A stretch of DNA of 64,000 nucleotides, from the NCBI GenBank assembly GCA_963765585.1, contig CAVXXB010000008.1:1-64000 (forward strand). The letters are read 5' to 3'. This document shows positions 1-9,391 of the stretch, in pieces (the stretch's first letter is position 1; the number at the start of each line of letters is the position of its first letter). A program made the position numbers and the translations under genes. Source of the DNA: CAVXXB01 sp963765585 (GTDB lineage: Bacteria > Calditrichota > Calditrichia > JAJRVZ01). The notes beneath the pieces were generated by a model. That model was not told where the DNA came from and did no database searches. It worked only from the letters and a program-made list of their open reading frames with translations.

Positions 1-359
1 TCACCTATTTTGTCACCTATTTATGGAAATATTGGCCTCTAATGGCGCTTAATGGCAAACAACGGCATAATTGGTAAGTTTTTGTGTTTATGTAAGTTAC
101 TGTAAAATTAAAGGTTATAAAAAATGCGATAGTGAGGTTTCGACTCCCACGTACTCCCGCTAGTTGAAGCAAATTATAAATCCGAAGCACGAAATCCTAA
201 ACAAATCCAAAATCTCAATTCCAAAATATTCGTGGTCCTCCTGTCCGGGAACAGGATCCCTGTATAAGCACCTTTTTACATTTACCACAATTATAAGTTT
301 TCAAAAACTTCAGTGCTAAACATTCAATTTTTCTAAGAGAGAACTTCCTTATTACTTAA
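1..359. other. Intergenic left edge with a heptamer array
   Basis: No gene is supported here. Positions 177..232 divide into eight consecutive 7-bp units of the type TAAATCC, GAAGCAC, GAAATCC, TAAACAA, the same 7-bp architecture as the arrays elsewhere in the window. A small hairpin, CCTGTCCGGGAACAGG, follows at about 240..256. A TTCGACTCCCAC string near 140 resembles a tRNA or tmRNA T-arm, but no complete RNA can be folded from what is visible. Confidence 0.5.
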
Positions 360-2669
360 TCAGTTAATGACCCCAATTTTAACATTATCCATAACAAAAT
401 TGTTTGCCCATATTGTAATTTCCTGACGTGTTTCCTCAGTCATCTCATTCATTGAGATATTATCCAACCATTTACGACTTTTTTCGGTCACCGGTTGCCA
501 AACGTTCAGTTCTCCGGAAAAATGGATTTGCAGGATCTCGAAAATTAATACAGTACATAAAATTAGAAATGCATCGTCCAGCCCTTTGGTCTTCAATTGT
601 TCTGCCTGTTTTTTTATCAGTTTTAAGTTGATGCCGACCAATCGGGACAATTTCTTGTCAATTAAAAAACCTCCGGAAGGCTGTTGTGCAGTGAGTAATG
701 TCATCAGCAAATCTGTCTGATCCGGCTTAAAGACCATTTTACGAAATTTGATGGATTTACCGGACCGAAATACCCTGTTTTCAGGAATATCCATTTTTGC
801 GAATACGGCACCAACCGGAGCTGCATAATCGACATCAGAAGGATCTCTATCAAAGATCGCTGATGCCATAAAGTGAACTTCGCCATGCCAGCCGGTAGTC
901 ACCAGGGTCGGAACCTTTCGTAATTCTGATGGTTCGGTTGTTTTATCTTTCGAAATCCGCGTCTCAATACCCAGGTAACTGGTCAGGCTGGATAATATAC
1001 CATAGGTTTTTGAGATCTGTATGATTTGATCACTGAATCTAATTTCTTTCCTGCGTTGTTGCCGTGATCCAATCTCAGCGGAAGATTCTTCCAGGTCCCG
1101 GATCTTTTCCCGTGCCCATAACTGAGGCAGCGGCATGTTTTCTGAAGAGACATTTTCGATATCATACACCCATTCCATTTGTTTTTTACCCAGCGTTCCC
1201 AGAATCTTTATCTGAGATTGATCGACTGTTTTATCCTGACTGCGGGCAAAAATAGTGACGACCTGACCGGTAAATATGGCAGGTTGGTCCGGGACCTGCT
1301 CGATATCATCCCCGGGCCACACGATGCGGATGTCATCCAGGTTTGGACCGGAGAGACGGCTGAATATGCGTAGAACTTTGGGTTCGATTCGCTCACCAGG
1401 ATAGACAAATTCTGCTGCACCATTACCTGCACGAGCCAGTCCCTTGATCAAATGTTCGTTTGGACCGTGACCGATCCCGATCGCATAGACCCGGGTGTTT
1501 GTTCGATGAGAGGAAACCAGATCCATTAGTTTTTTTTCATTTCCCACTTCGCCATCCGTGAGCATGACAATGCTCCTGCCACCCTTGCCCGGAACTGTGC
1601 GATATATATCTTTAAATGGGCGATACATCTCAGTACCGCCTAAATCCGCATCGGTCAGTTCAAGTTTTCTTAGTGCCATTGCGAGGCTAATTTCCGAGTA
1701 TAACTGTGGCTCTGTGAAAAAAGAATTAAATTTAGAGCCGAAGCGGTAGACATTAAAAGTACATTTTTCCGGAAGGGCTTTAAGACATATCTCCAGCGCT
1801 TTTTTGGCTTCCTGAATTGATCCCCCAGCCATCGATCCCGAGCAGTCCAGCAAAAAGATCACTTCTCCAGGATCCGATTTTTTATCGGTCTCCGGTTCCG
1901 GGAGGAAGAGATCCAGCTGCAAGAATGTGTGTTCATCATAATTCATCTGGTATACTTTACCGGAATTGTCTTTACCGGGATCGACCAACAAAATAAAATC
2001 CCGGTCCATTTGTGTGGTCTCGTTGGTGAGCTCAACGGTGGTCAGCCCGCTCTCCATGAGAACCCGAACAGGGTGGGAAGGGGATTCGACGGCGACCAGA
2101 TTCTCTTTATGATGGATTTTTAACGACATGGACATTCCGTAGGGTACTGAAGGGGCATAGACCGGATGAATGATGTCATTCACGGGAATGCCGTCCTCAT
2201 CGGGCATGTCAGCTGGTACATAGCGTGGCGAAATGGAGGTCGGCAGGGTAAGGCGATGTTTTTGCCCCTCGGGGTCGAGTATCATGACAAGTTCAATCTC
2301 GATAGTTACTTCCATGTCCGGATTCAGATTGCCCACTGATAGGGTAAAGATGTTGGGTCGTTCTTCATCCATCAGATACGCCCCGTCTCCTTGTGCCAGA
2401 GCGTCATCATATTTGTCAAACGCCGTATCCCGTTCTTCCACTGCGCCCTTGATCAACCGGTCACCAATCCAGATACGAAAACCAGCGATCGCACTACCTT
2501 CCGGCAGCGGGAATTTATAGACCGCCTCGATGGGATTCTTTTCCGTATTGTGATACTTTTGCTGTACGATAATTTTAGCGCCGCGGCCCACCAGGTCACC
2601 TTCAATCCTGACACCGGTCAGCGGAACCGCACCATGAGCTGTTGTCAATAATCCTGTTAAATTATTCAT
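360..2669 (-). CDS. VIT and von Willebrand factor A domain protein
   Basis: This 769-residue protein has the layout of inter-alpha-trypsin-inhibitor heavy-chain-like bacterial proteins. A VIT domain covers roughly residues 10-140. A vWA domain starts near residue 268 with a complete MIDAS motif, DCSGS at 275-279, and a later TDGEVGN segment. Such proteins bind partners through a divalent metal; the actual partner cannot be inferred. No signal peptide or membrane helix is evident, so a cytoplasmic role is possible. Its ATG overlaps the stop codon of the upstream MerR gene by one base (TAATG), and an AAGGAG ribosome site lies inside that gene's end, which implies translational coupling. The C-terminal 300 residues match no domain I recognise. 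Confidence 0.88.
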   Translation of the reverse strand: MNNLTGLLTTAHGAVPLTGVRIEGDLVGRGAKIIVQQKYHNTEKNPIEAVYKFPLPEGSAIAGFRIWIGDRLIKGAVEERDTAFDKYDDALAQGDGAYLMDEERPNIFTLSVGNLNPDMEVTIEIELVMILDPEGQKHRLTLPTSISPRYVPADMPDEDGIPVNDIIHPVYAPSVPYGMSMSLKIHHKENLVAVESPSHPVRVLMESGLTTVELTNETTQMDRDFILLVDPGKDNSGKVYQMNYDEHTFLQLDLFLPEPETDKKSDPGEVIFLLDCSGSMAGGSIQEAKKALEICLKALPEKCTFNVYRFGSKFNSFFTEPQLYSEISLAMALRKLELTDADLGGTEMYRPFKDIYRTVPGKGGRSIVMLTDGEVGNEKKLMDLVSSHRTNTRVYAIGIGHGPNEHLIKGLARAGNGAAEFVYPGERIEPKVLRIFSRLSGPNLDDIRIVWPGDDIEQVPDQPAIFTGQVVTIFARSQDKTVDQSQIKILGTLGKKQMEWVYDIENVSSENMPLPQLWAREKIRDLEESSAEIGSRQQRRKEIRFSDQIIQISKTYGILSSLTSYLGIETRISKDKTTEPSELRKVPTLVTTGWHGEVHFMASAIFDRDPSDVDYAAPVGAVFAKMDIPENRVFRSGKSIKFRKMVFKPDQTDLLMTLLTAQQPSGGFLIDKKLSRLVGINLKLIKKQAEQLKTKGLDDAFLILCTVLIFEILQIHFSGELNVWQPVTEKSRKWLDNISMNEMTEETRQEITIWANNFVMDNVKIGVIN

Positions 2670-3049
2670 TACGATCTCCTTGTAATAAGCGACCGGACCA
2701 CACGGATAATTTCCGTTATCCGCCGGCCCAGATTTTCTTCGATATCACGCCGGATATTTATCTCAAACCCGGGTATAATTTGATATTTTACCCAGACATC
2801 ACGGCCCGATTCCGGCAATTCCCCGGCATCACTTTCAGATAATGCCTGTATGGCAGAAAGTTTGAATCCATTTTCCTGCTGTTTTCGAATTTCAAGCAGT
2901 TTATGCAAGTGACTGTCATTATAAAATCCACCCCGGCCTCTGCCTGCCGGTGGTCCGATTAGACCCTGTTGCACATAGTAATGTATTGTCCTTCTTGAGT
3001 ATCCCGTAAGTTCAGACAACTCTGTAATCGTATATATTTTCTCTTCCAT
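2669..3049 (-). CDS. MerR-family transcriptional regulator
   Basis: The protein starts MEEKIYTITELSELTGYS and continues into RRTIHYYVQQGLIGPP, the winged helix-turn-helix signature of MerR proteins. I chose the ATG at 3049, giving 126 residues, because the open frame extending to 3280 adds a 77-residue AT-rich leader unlike the family. The C-terminal part is short and lacks an obvious cysteine-based metal site, so the effector is unknown. It is the first gene of a two-gene operon with the VIT/vWA gene (1-base overlap), so it probably controls that gene and itself. Confidence 0.85.
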   Translation of the reverse strand: MEEKIYTITELSELTGYSRRTIHYYVQQGLIGPPAGRGRGGFYNDSHLHKLLEIRKQQENGFKLSAIQALSESDAGELPESGRDVWVKYQIIPGFEINIRRDIEENLGRRITEIIRVVRSLITRRS

Positions 3050-3484
3050 ATGGCAATAATAACACCTTACTGTTATAAAAGCAAGAAAAAAAATAATTTT
3101 ATTCTTTTGAATGAAAGGGAAAAAGTAAGACAAGAAACCTTGGAGATGAGACAATAAATAACTTGGATAACTATGAAATGGAAAGGGTCTGTAATTGCCG
3201 AAAATGTTTATTAATTTAAAACGACTTTGACTGATCAATATACATATTGCAGTAAGTGATACAGAATGAGATAATTGCACCGGAAATTTCTATATTGTAT
3301 GATCGTTTCACGAGTTTCGAATTCATGGTCGCATTACTGGGACGTTCTATCGGAGGCTTAAACGATTGGCAGGGTATTTTCTCATACATTGAGAAAATCG
3401 GTATTAATCCCAGAGATCCAATTATTTCTTTTTCTTCATTTATTCCCGCTAATCCAGTGTCCATGGTGGAATTACTCAATTTTG

Positions 3485-3676
3485 CTACCTTTTTTTCGGC
3501 TGCCTTTTGTTGTTCGCCATCCAGGGCGGCGCTACGCCATTAATATGCGCATAGGCAATTGATTGTCCCAGATGTTCATGAAGGTGATTTAGTGAAGAAA
3601 CCATAAAATCACGCATGGAAATTTACATACCAAAGACTTTGACCATCTTTCCCAAATCATGAATTATAGATTCTGA
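3485..3676 (-). pseudogene. 3' remnant of a DinB-family gene
   Basis: Reading the minus strand from 3676 gives a frame that includes MVKVFGM, then an in-frame TAA, then ISMRDFMVSSLNHLHEHLG and QSIAYAHINGVAPPW before a TAG at 3487..3485. The HLHEHLGQSIAYA..NG..PPW pattern is the characteristic C-terminus of DinB/YfiT-like four-helix proteins, which carry metal-binding histidines. The internal stop and the missing N-terminal two thirds make this a decayed gene. The rest of 3050..3866 holds only low-quality open frames on both strands and no other recognisable gene. Confidence 0.6.
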
Positions 3677-3866
3677 AAACTGAAAATTTAATCTTATCGC
3701 ACAAATATATATCTTGCACTCGTTAATCATTTGTATTATCCTTTATCATATATTACACATCTCTTAATATATTTAGATTTATTTACCCGAACGATTGATA
3801 ATTGCGCTATTATTAGAATAAAACTTTTAGGATTTTTATCTAGTCTAAGTACTCCGGAGATTTGGA

Positions 3867-5246
3867 ATGCAAACTATTCTTAAAATCACCATATTTGTGT
3901 CTTGTGTCCTCATATTTTCATCCTGTGCATCATCATATAAAATTTCTCAGCAGACGATGAATCATATGGTCGCCCTGCAGGGCGATGGCAGTGCATATCA
4001 ATTTGTTTCGCAAACAAATAATAAGCCGAATCCCGAAATAAAATACAATTATCACCAGCATGTACATAATATTATGAAAAGTATCGATCAGTCTGGCCGG
4101 GATAGTATTTTGATCATCGTTCATGGTGGCATGAAAGATTTAAGGGAATCGGTTGCAGAAACTCAGGAACAGGTACCTTTTATAGAAGCATCGTCGGGAT
4201 ATTATCCTATCTATATAAATTGGGAATCGAGTATGATGGATGCCTATATAGAACAATTACTCTACATAAGACAGGGTAAGTACTCGCCAATAATGGGTCC
4301 CATATCAGCTCCGTTTTATTTATTAGCGGATTTTGGACGGGCAATTGTCCGGGCACCCATTACCTGGGGACATCAGGGATATAATTTAATGCGAACTAGT
4401 TTTATGCATCCCTCAGTAAATGATACAATCTATGCGCTTTACAACAGAGATTTCTATTCTGTAGGAAATCATATATATCTAGGAAAATCAGATATTGGAT
4501 TTTGGCAGGATTTTTTTGGCTATATAACTCATATTGTGCCGGGATTGGTTAAAATAATTACAACACCGCTATTGGATATTTTCGGTAAAAGCGCTTGGCA
4601 GAATATGAATCGCCGGACGCAAAAACTATTCAGAAAGCATGAAGAATTCAACTTATATAATATCAATGCTGTGGATGTGAAACCATCTGTATCCACCGGT
4701 GGTGCATCCATTCTGATGGACTCTATTTCCACAATGGCCAGACGAAATAACAAACTTTCAATTACTCTGATAGGTCATAGTATGGGATGTGGTATATTAT
4801 CTGAAATTATTATGCATTACAGTGATCTTCATTTTGAAAATATTGTATTTATGGCCCCGGCAATAACGATTAAAGAATTTGAACATATTGTCGTTCCGTA
4901 TCTTCAGAGGCCGGAAAACAATACTACAAATGTGTATATACTAACATTGCATCCTGAGGGTGACGCCAGGGAAAACACCTTTTATGATATAATGCCAAGA
5001 GGTAGTCTTCTGGATTGGGTAGATGACTTTGCATCGGAACCGACAGAATTTACAGAAGTCACACTGGGGAAGTGGGAGAATATAATCAGAGCCGCCCATA
5101 TCTTTCCGGAAAATGTCAGGGGACAGGTCTATATAAAGGGATTTGGATATAACAATGAGACAGATCCTCAGTTACATGGTGAATTTAATGATCTGAAATA
5201 TGAATTTTGGAAAAAAGATTTTTGGCAAATTGATGGAGCAGAGTAA
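3867..5246 (+). CDS. Lipoprotein with alpha/beta-hydrolase fold
   Basis: This 459-residue protein begins with a lipoprotein signal ending FSSC (lipid-modified Cys at residue 20), which places it in the cell envelope. ILIIVHGG near 81-88 provides an oxyanion-type loop. The nucleophile elbow is GHSMG at 303-307 (Ser305), preceded by the strand ITLI, as in alpha/beta hydrolases annotated as esterases or lipases (DUF900-like). The C-terminal third should supply the acid and histidine, but I cannot assign them with certainty. The gene ends 3 bp before the GTG of the ceramidase-like membrane protein, suggesting a lipid-related two-gene operon (inference). The substrate is unknown. Confidence 0.75.
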   Translation: MQTILKITIFVSCVLIFSSCASSYKISQQTMNHMVALQGDGSAYQFVSQTNNKPNPEIKYNYHQHVHNIMKSIDQSGRDSILIIVHGGMKDLRESVAETQEQVPFIEASSGYYPIYINWESSMMDAYIEQLLYIRQGKYSPIMGPISAPFYLLADFGRAIVRAPITWGHQGYNLMRTSFMHPSVNDTIYALYNRDFYSVGNHIYLGKSDIGFWQDFFGYITHIVPGLVKIITTPLLDIFGKSAWQNMNRRTQKLFRKHEEFNLYNINAVDVKPSVSTGGASILMDSISTMARRNNKLSITLIGHSMGCGILSEIIMHYSDLHFENIVFMAPAITIKEFEHIVVPYLQRPENNTTNVYILTLHPEGDARENTFYDIMPRGSLLDWVDDFASEPTEFTEVTLGKWENIIRAAHIFPENVRGQVYIKGFGYNNETDPQLHGEFNDLKYEFWKKDFWQIDGAE

Positions 5247-5249
5247 CCT

Positions 5250-6030
5250 GTGAATAAATATATATTAACCGTAAAACAACTTCTCCGGAAATTATCTCCG
5301 GAAAAGCATCTAATATATTATATTTTTATATCTTCATTCCTGTTATTGTTTTTTATTGATCCAATACATCAGGATCAGGATTATCACAATTTCATTGATC
5401 AAAGATCTTTTTTAGGTATCCCGAATTTTATCGATGTAACAACCAATATTTTCTTTGCAATTCTGGGCATTGGCGGGCTGATTCTTGTGACTAAATCTAA
5501 ACAAGAATATGCCCACTGGTCCTGGTTGGTATTTTTTGCCGCAACCATAACGCTCTGTTTTACCTCAGGATATTATCATTGGGGTCCCACTAACGAAACT
5601 CTCTTTTGGGATAGACTTTCTTTGGGAGTAATGTTTATGTCCTTGGTTGTTGCATTGTTTAGTGAGTATGTTGAATCACGAGTCTGACTTTGTTCTGTTA
5701 ATCCCTTTTGTTTTAATCGGAATGTTCAGTGTAATTTACTGGCATATTTTTAATGATTTACGGTTTTATATCTGGACTCAATTACTTCCGATTATTTCAA
5801 TTCCTCTATTATTGATTCTATTTACAAGTAAGTATAGTCATACAAATTATTTATGGATTACATTTTTAACTTACATCATGGCCAAACTGTCAGAAATATT
5901 TGATAAAGAAATATTTTTGATGAATGGCGGAATGATCAGTGGTCACTCCCTGAAACATATTTTTGCTGCAATTGGATTGTACTTTATCCTGAAAATGCTG
6001 AAAGACAGGCAGGTTTTGATGAGAAATTAG
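5250..6030 (+). CDS. Ceramidase-like (CREST) membrane protein, frame-disrupted
   Basis: Two overlapping frames, 5250..5687 (GTG start) and 5647..6030, form one family member of about 260 residues. The first half carries QRSFLGIPNFIDVTTNIFFA and the SGYYHWGP...WDRL segment. The second carries DLRFY, AKLSEIFDKEIF and GHSLKHIFAA. The conserved Ser/His/Asp positions and about seven hydrophobic helices match membrane hydrolases of the alkaline ceramidase/CREST superfamily. The frame changes by +1 between about 5665 and 5687, just after VVALFSEYV. Continuing the first frame past its TGA gives no family similarity, so readthrough is not the answer. It is 3 bp downstream of the lipoprotein hydrolase. 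Function on ceramides is not established for bacterial homologues. Confidence 0.68.
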
Positions 6031-6598
6031 GGATTTGAGAACGATATTTTGAAACTTGGCACTTTGAACTGGGAACTGGGAACTTGGAACTTGGAATTTG
6101 TTGGAAATTAATAGTTCATACCAGATATTGAATTCCCAATTTCTAACTCCTAACTCCTCATTCCTAATTCCTGATTCTGAACTTCTGCGTCTCCGCGTCT
6201 CTGCGAGAATATATAAATTGGACAGCCGATTTAATACTACCCTTAAGATTCATTTTCACTTGCGAATTCCATTTATAGTACTTAGTTTATTCTCAGTTTA
6301 GTCCTGCCTTGTTATATGCCTGTTTAAATGGATATATATTCATAATTCGGAGATTATTGATTTTGGACTTTGGATTTTGGATTAATAAATGATTGACCAA
6401 ACAATTACGCATTATAAAATTATCCGCCCGCCATTCGGGCACTCATTCTCTGCATGTAATTGAGGTATCCACACAACGGGAGGGTCTCTGCGAGATGACA
6501 TTGGGCATTACTTATTATATGTCTTCGTGCTCTTCGTGAACTTCGTGGTGAAAGCCTTTTGTGATCTTGTCGCGCTGCTTTTAAATAAGGAGTATTAG
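6031..6598. repeat. Intergenic word-repeat block with two heptamer arrays
   Basis: Positions 6050..6098 split exactly into TGAAACT, TGGCACT, TTGAACT, GGGAACT (x2), TGGAACT, TGGAATT. Positions 6131..6207 split into eleven heptamers running from AATTCCC through AACTCCT (x2) and AATTCCT to GCGTCTC, CGCGTCT, CTGCGAG without losing phase. The first array begins 20 bp after a stop codon. Further along, 6525..6555 carries an 'ACTTCGTGGTGAA' type word also seen near 42100 and 42250. An AAGGAG ribosome site at 6587-6592 belongs to the next gene. Confidence 0.8.
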
Positions 6599-7585
6599 AT
6601 GAAATTTGGTATTAAAAGAAGAGAATTTCTCAAAGTGTTACCGGCCAGTGGACTGGCAATTGTACATAGTTGCTCATCTGATCCGGCATCACCCAGTGGA
6701 TCAACTATTCAACCACTGACGAAAGCAAAAGTGGCTCTGGTAAAAACCACCGATCGCAATCAGGGGGTTAAATCTCTGATGCAATTGATGGAAGTTCCGG
6801 ATTTAAATGATAAGAAAGTAATTTTGAAGCCAAATTTTAATACCGATGATCCGGCTCCGGCTTCCACTCACAATGATACGTTGATACAAATTGTAACGGA
6901 GTTGCAGGATCGCGGTGCAACAGATCTCACCCTCGCTGAAAGAAGTTTTCAGCCTTTTGATGAAGTTATCACAAACAAAGGCATCGACACGATTGCCCAG
7001 GATATGGGCTTTGAAATCGTAAACTTGAATTTTGCACAAAAAACACGGTATACCCACCCGGCACTCAGCTGGAAAAATGGCTTTGACTTTCCCGATATTA
7101 TAAATGAATCTGACTATATGGTATGTACAGGCTGTATAAAAACCCATGGTTCGGGTGGGGGATTTACCATGTCGCTTAAGTTGTCGGTAGGCCTTTTACC
7201 CACCGAGCATATGAGTGAATTACATTCTTCACCGTTAATACGCTCCCTGATTTCTGAAATCAATCTGGCGTACCAACCCGATCTGATTATACTGGATGGG
7301 GTTAAAGTTTTTATCACCGGCGGACCTTCAAGCGGTCTTGAAAAGTATCCGGGTGTGATGATAGCCGGAACCGACCGGATCGCTGTGGATAGTGTCGGTC
7401 TGGCCATCCTCAAAGAGCAAAGTTCACCGCAGATAACCGGCAAAATATTCGAACAGGATCAAATCGCGAGGGCGGTGAGACTGGGGCTCGGTATCAAATA
7501 TGAAACCCAGATTGAGTTTATTGCCTCCGATGAAACCAGCAAGAATTATGCGGATAAGTTGACAAAGATATTGATGGAGGGATAA
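6599..7585 (+). CDS. DUF362 domain protein with Tat lipoprotein signal
   Basis: The 328-residue product starts with a twin-arginine motif, KRREFLK, followed by a short hydrophobic stretch and HSCSS. It is probably exported folded and lipid-anchored. The mature part (VALVKTTDRNQGVKSLMQLM, VILKPNFN, THNDTL, KTHGSGGGFTMSLK, GTDRIAVDSVGLAIL) matches DUF362, a family that often carries iron-sulfur clusters. No CxxC cluster is present here, so this is the short cofactor-less form. A good RBS precedes the ATG by 6 bp. The gene stands alone between repeat blocks; its biochemical function is unknown. Confidence 0.82.
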   Translation: MKFGIKRREFLKVLPASGLAIVHSCSSDPASPSGSTIQPLTKAKVALVKTTDRNQGVKSLMQLMEVPDLNDKKVILKPNFNTDDPAPASTHNDTLIQIVTELQDRGATDLTLAERSFQPFDEVITNKGIDTIAQDMGFEIVNLNFAQKTRYTHPALSWKNGFDFPDIINESDYMVCTGCIKTHGSGGGFTMSLKLSVGLLPTEHMSELHSSPLIRSLISEINLAYQPDLIILDGVKVFITGGPSSGLEKYPGVMIAGTDRIAVDSVGLAILKEQSSPQITGKIFEQDQIARAVRLGLGIKYETQIEFIASDETSKNYADKLTKILMEG

Positions 7586-7593
7586 GTTGATGC

Positions 7594-7691
7594 AATATTC
7601 AATATTCAAGATACAAGATACAAGATACAAGATACAGGATATAGGATGCTGGATGCGAGATGCAGGTGCTCGGTTCTCGGCACTCGATACT
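7594..7691. repeat. Heptamer array, 14 units, four word families in phase
   Basis: The stretch divides without remainder into AATATTC (x2), AAGATAC (x4), AGGATAT, AGGATGC, TGGATGC, GAGATGC, AGGTGCT, CGGTTCT, CGGCACT, CGATACT. The words drift from 'AAGATAC' to 'CGGCACT', yet the 7-bp phase never breaks. It begins 8 bp after the DUF362 stop codon. At about 7740..7765 a fragment reading TGTCGAAGACCGCGTTTTAC is the inner arm of the REP family found around the RAYT gene. Confidence 0.85.
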
Positions 7692-7852
7692 GGCCAGATC
7701 TGGCTAAATCATGGACGATTTAGTCTCGATTTGCAGACTGTCGAAGACCGCGTTTTACGGCGGATGGAGGTTTTTTTCGGGGATACAAATTACTAATTAC
7801 TAATTACCAAGCTGAAATCTGTAACCACCTTAATTAAAAAAGAGGATTATAA

Positions 7853-8233
7853 ATGCCGGTAAAAAAAAATAAAATAAATTTTTTGGATCATGTTGCTCTT
7901 GAAGTTCGTGATTTAAATAAAGCAATAGATTTTTATACTGAAATAATGGGTCTGGATCTGATGGATACCCCGGAATCAGTTAAAGAAAATGGGGTACAGT
8001 GGTTGCACCTCAATGATCAGCAGGCTGTGCATCTTGTTGAGAATAGTGAAATGAAACCAGAAAACATTGCTCATGTTGCTCTGAACGTGGATGATGTATC
8101 TGAGTGGAAGAAAAATCTGGAAGCACAGGGCGTGGAGATAACACCCGCCAAATTTAATATGTACCGCGCCGAACGCTTTTTTATTCTCGATCCCTCGGGG
8201 AACCGGATTGAGATTCTAAAATGGAATGAATAA
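7853..8233 (+). CDS. VOC-family (glyoxalase/bleomycin-resistance fold) protein
   Basis: This 126-residue protein is a single vicinal-oxygen-chelate unit. LDHVALEVRDLNKAIDFYTE gives the first beta-alpha-beta-beta-beta module with a metal-ligand His. IAHVALNVDDVSEWKKNLEA gives the second. FFILDPSGNRIEIL supplies the C-terminal Glu ligand and the usual DPxGN turn. The two modules form one VOC fold and would dimerise to make the active site. The substrate cannot be inferred. An AGAGG ribosome site lies about 8 bp before the ATG. It stands alone, with repeats upstream and a poly-C tract downstream. Confidence 0.85.
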   Translation: MPVKKNKINFLDHVALEVRDLNKAIDFYTEIMGLDLMDTPESVKENGVQWLHLNDQQAVHLVENSEMKPENIAHVALNVDDVSEWKKNLEAQGVEITPAKFNMYRAERFFILDPSGNRIEILKWNE

Positions 8234-8566
8234 ATCCGCCCCTAACATATTGTTTATATTCTGAATAGCCTTCCCCCCCCCCTCATTTTATATCATGCTA
8301 TTATCATAAAAGATTTGATAAAGTAAATATGAAAGAGCAATCTGTCATTCCCGAAGAACAGGATTCTTAACTTGAATTCATATTGGGATATATTCAATCA
8401 GATCTTAAAGCCATCTTAGGATAACACTTTAAAAGAAAGTCACATTTTCAAGAAGGCTCATAATAATTTTCTTAATATGAAACAAAATAAATTGATTTAC
8501 GTTATATGAACTGTGTAAATTGTATAGTATAAATAATATGAACTATTAAAAAGTGTGGAGGGTATC
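8234..8566. other. Intergenic region with a 10-C tract
   Basis: There is no gene. A run of ten C residues lies at about 8273..8282. A partial 'TCATTCCCGAAGAACAGGAT' type word, common in intergenic repeats of this window, is at about 8345. The remainder is AT-rich. A GGAGG ribosome site at 8557-8561 belongs to the next gene. Confidence 0.5.
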
Positions 8567-9391
8567 ATGCAGAGAATTAGAAAATTAAAACCGGACTACA
8601 ATTTCAAAGGTCTGTTACCGGCAATTATTTCATCGATTATTGCTGCATGTGTGGCTGTTATATTTGGCCCGGCAGCGGCATTGAAGACAATCGGTGTCAT
8701 CTTTTTGATTTTTGCCACTTTTGTTCTGATAGCGGCAGTACGAACTTCAGCACTAATTTACAAGGTTACCGCAGCATATATATACTGTCTGGGATTATAT
8801 ACTATCTTTATTGAGATTAGATGGTACTATCCCAAACTGCTATATTTAACTCAAGAAGCAAAATTTATGCTCATTTGGGTAACGTTCTTCCTCTTATGGG
8901 TAATCTATCTGTTAATCACAAAGCGGGCCAAATGGCGCGGCCGGGATATAATGGAAGCCGCGGCAGAAAATGTGGATGCCGGAGAATTCTCTTATACTCC
9001 CCGGCCCAGACCCGTTGGGCAAATTGAAGCCGGGAAAGACGAAATACTGTCATTTACCAGATATCTAAAGAAAAACCTGGTTGTGATGCCATATTATAAC
9101 CAGGATAAAGTCTTACTGGTGCCGGTTAAAATGGGTGAAGAGTATGGCATCCTGTATGGACCTAATCTCAAATATTGGGATCGTACATGGATTTCAATTG
9201 ATTTCACTGGTAATGTCTCTGTCAATATTTCGAAAGAATACTATCTTGATTATCGGGAGAATCTGTCATTTGATCAATTATGTGAATCGCTTGGTAATTT
9301 ATTTATCCGGTTTTATGAATACTATAAAAAGGGCGAAGAGGTCCGGATTATTGATCATTTAAATGAAATGAAGATTGGGCCATTCTCATGA
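8567..9391 (+). CDS. Unrecognised membrane protein with cytoplasmic C-terminal domain
   Basis: I do not recognise this family. The ATG at 8567, giving 274 residues, is preferred over the GTG at 8555 because GGAGG lies immediately upstream of it. Residues ~15-130 form four hydrophobic helices (LLPAIISSIIAACVAVIFG; TIGVIFLIFATFVLIAA; AAYIYCLGLYTIFIEI; FMLIWVTFFLLWVIYLLI). They are followed by a soluble domain of about 140 residues rich in beta-prone stretches such as LVVMPYYNQDKVLLVPVKMG. Its TGA overlaps the ATG of the next gene by 4 bp, so the two are almost certainly co-translated. The partner has a winged-helix domain, suggesting a sensor/regulator pair, which is inference only. Confidence 0.7.
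   Translation: MQRIRKLKPDYNFKGLLPAIISSIIAACVAVIFGPAAALKTIGVIFLIFATFVLIAAVRTSALIYKVTAAYIYCLGLYTIFIEIRWYYPKLLYLTQEAKFMLIWVTFFLLWVIYLLITKRAKWRGRDIMEAAAENVDAGEFSYTPRPRPVGQIEAGKDEILSFTRYLKKNLVVMPYYNQDKVLLVPVKMGEEYGILYGPNLKYWDRTWISIDFTGNVSVNISKEYYLDYRENLSFDQLCESLGNLFIRFYEYYKKGEEVRIIDHLNEMKIGPFS

Noticed and set aside
131..168. GAGGTTTCGACTCCCAC resembling a tRNA or tmRNA T-arm at the left edge
   Set aside because: The matching 5' acceptor strand is not in the visible sequence, the loop has an extra base, and no tag or anticodon arm can be folded.
3216..3479. 87-codon minus-strand frame and its plus-strand mirror at 3256
   Set aside because: Neither matches a family I recognise; both overlap the DinB remnant region and lack ribosome sites.
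3598..3600. Stop codon in the DinB remnant as recoding
   Set aside because: The in-frame stop near 3625 is TAA, and the N-terminal part of the gene is missing, so ordinary decay explains it.
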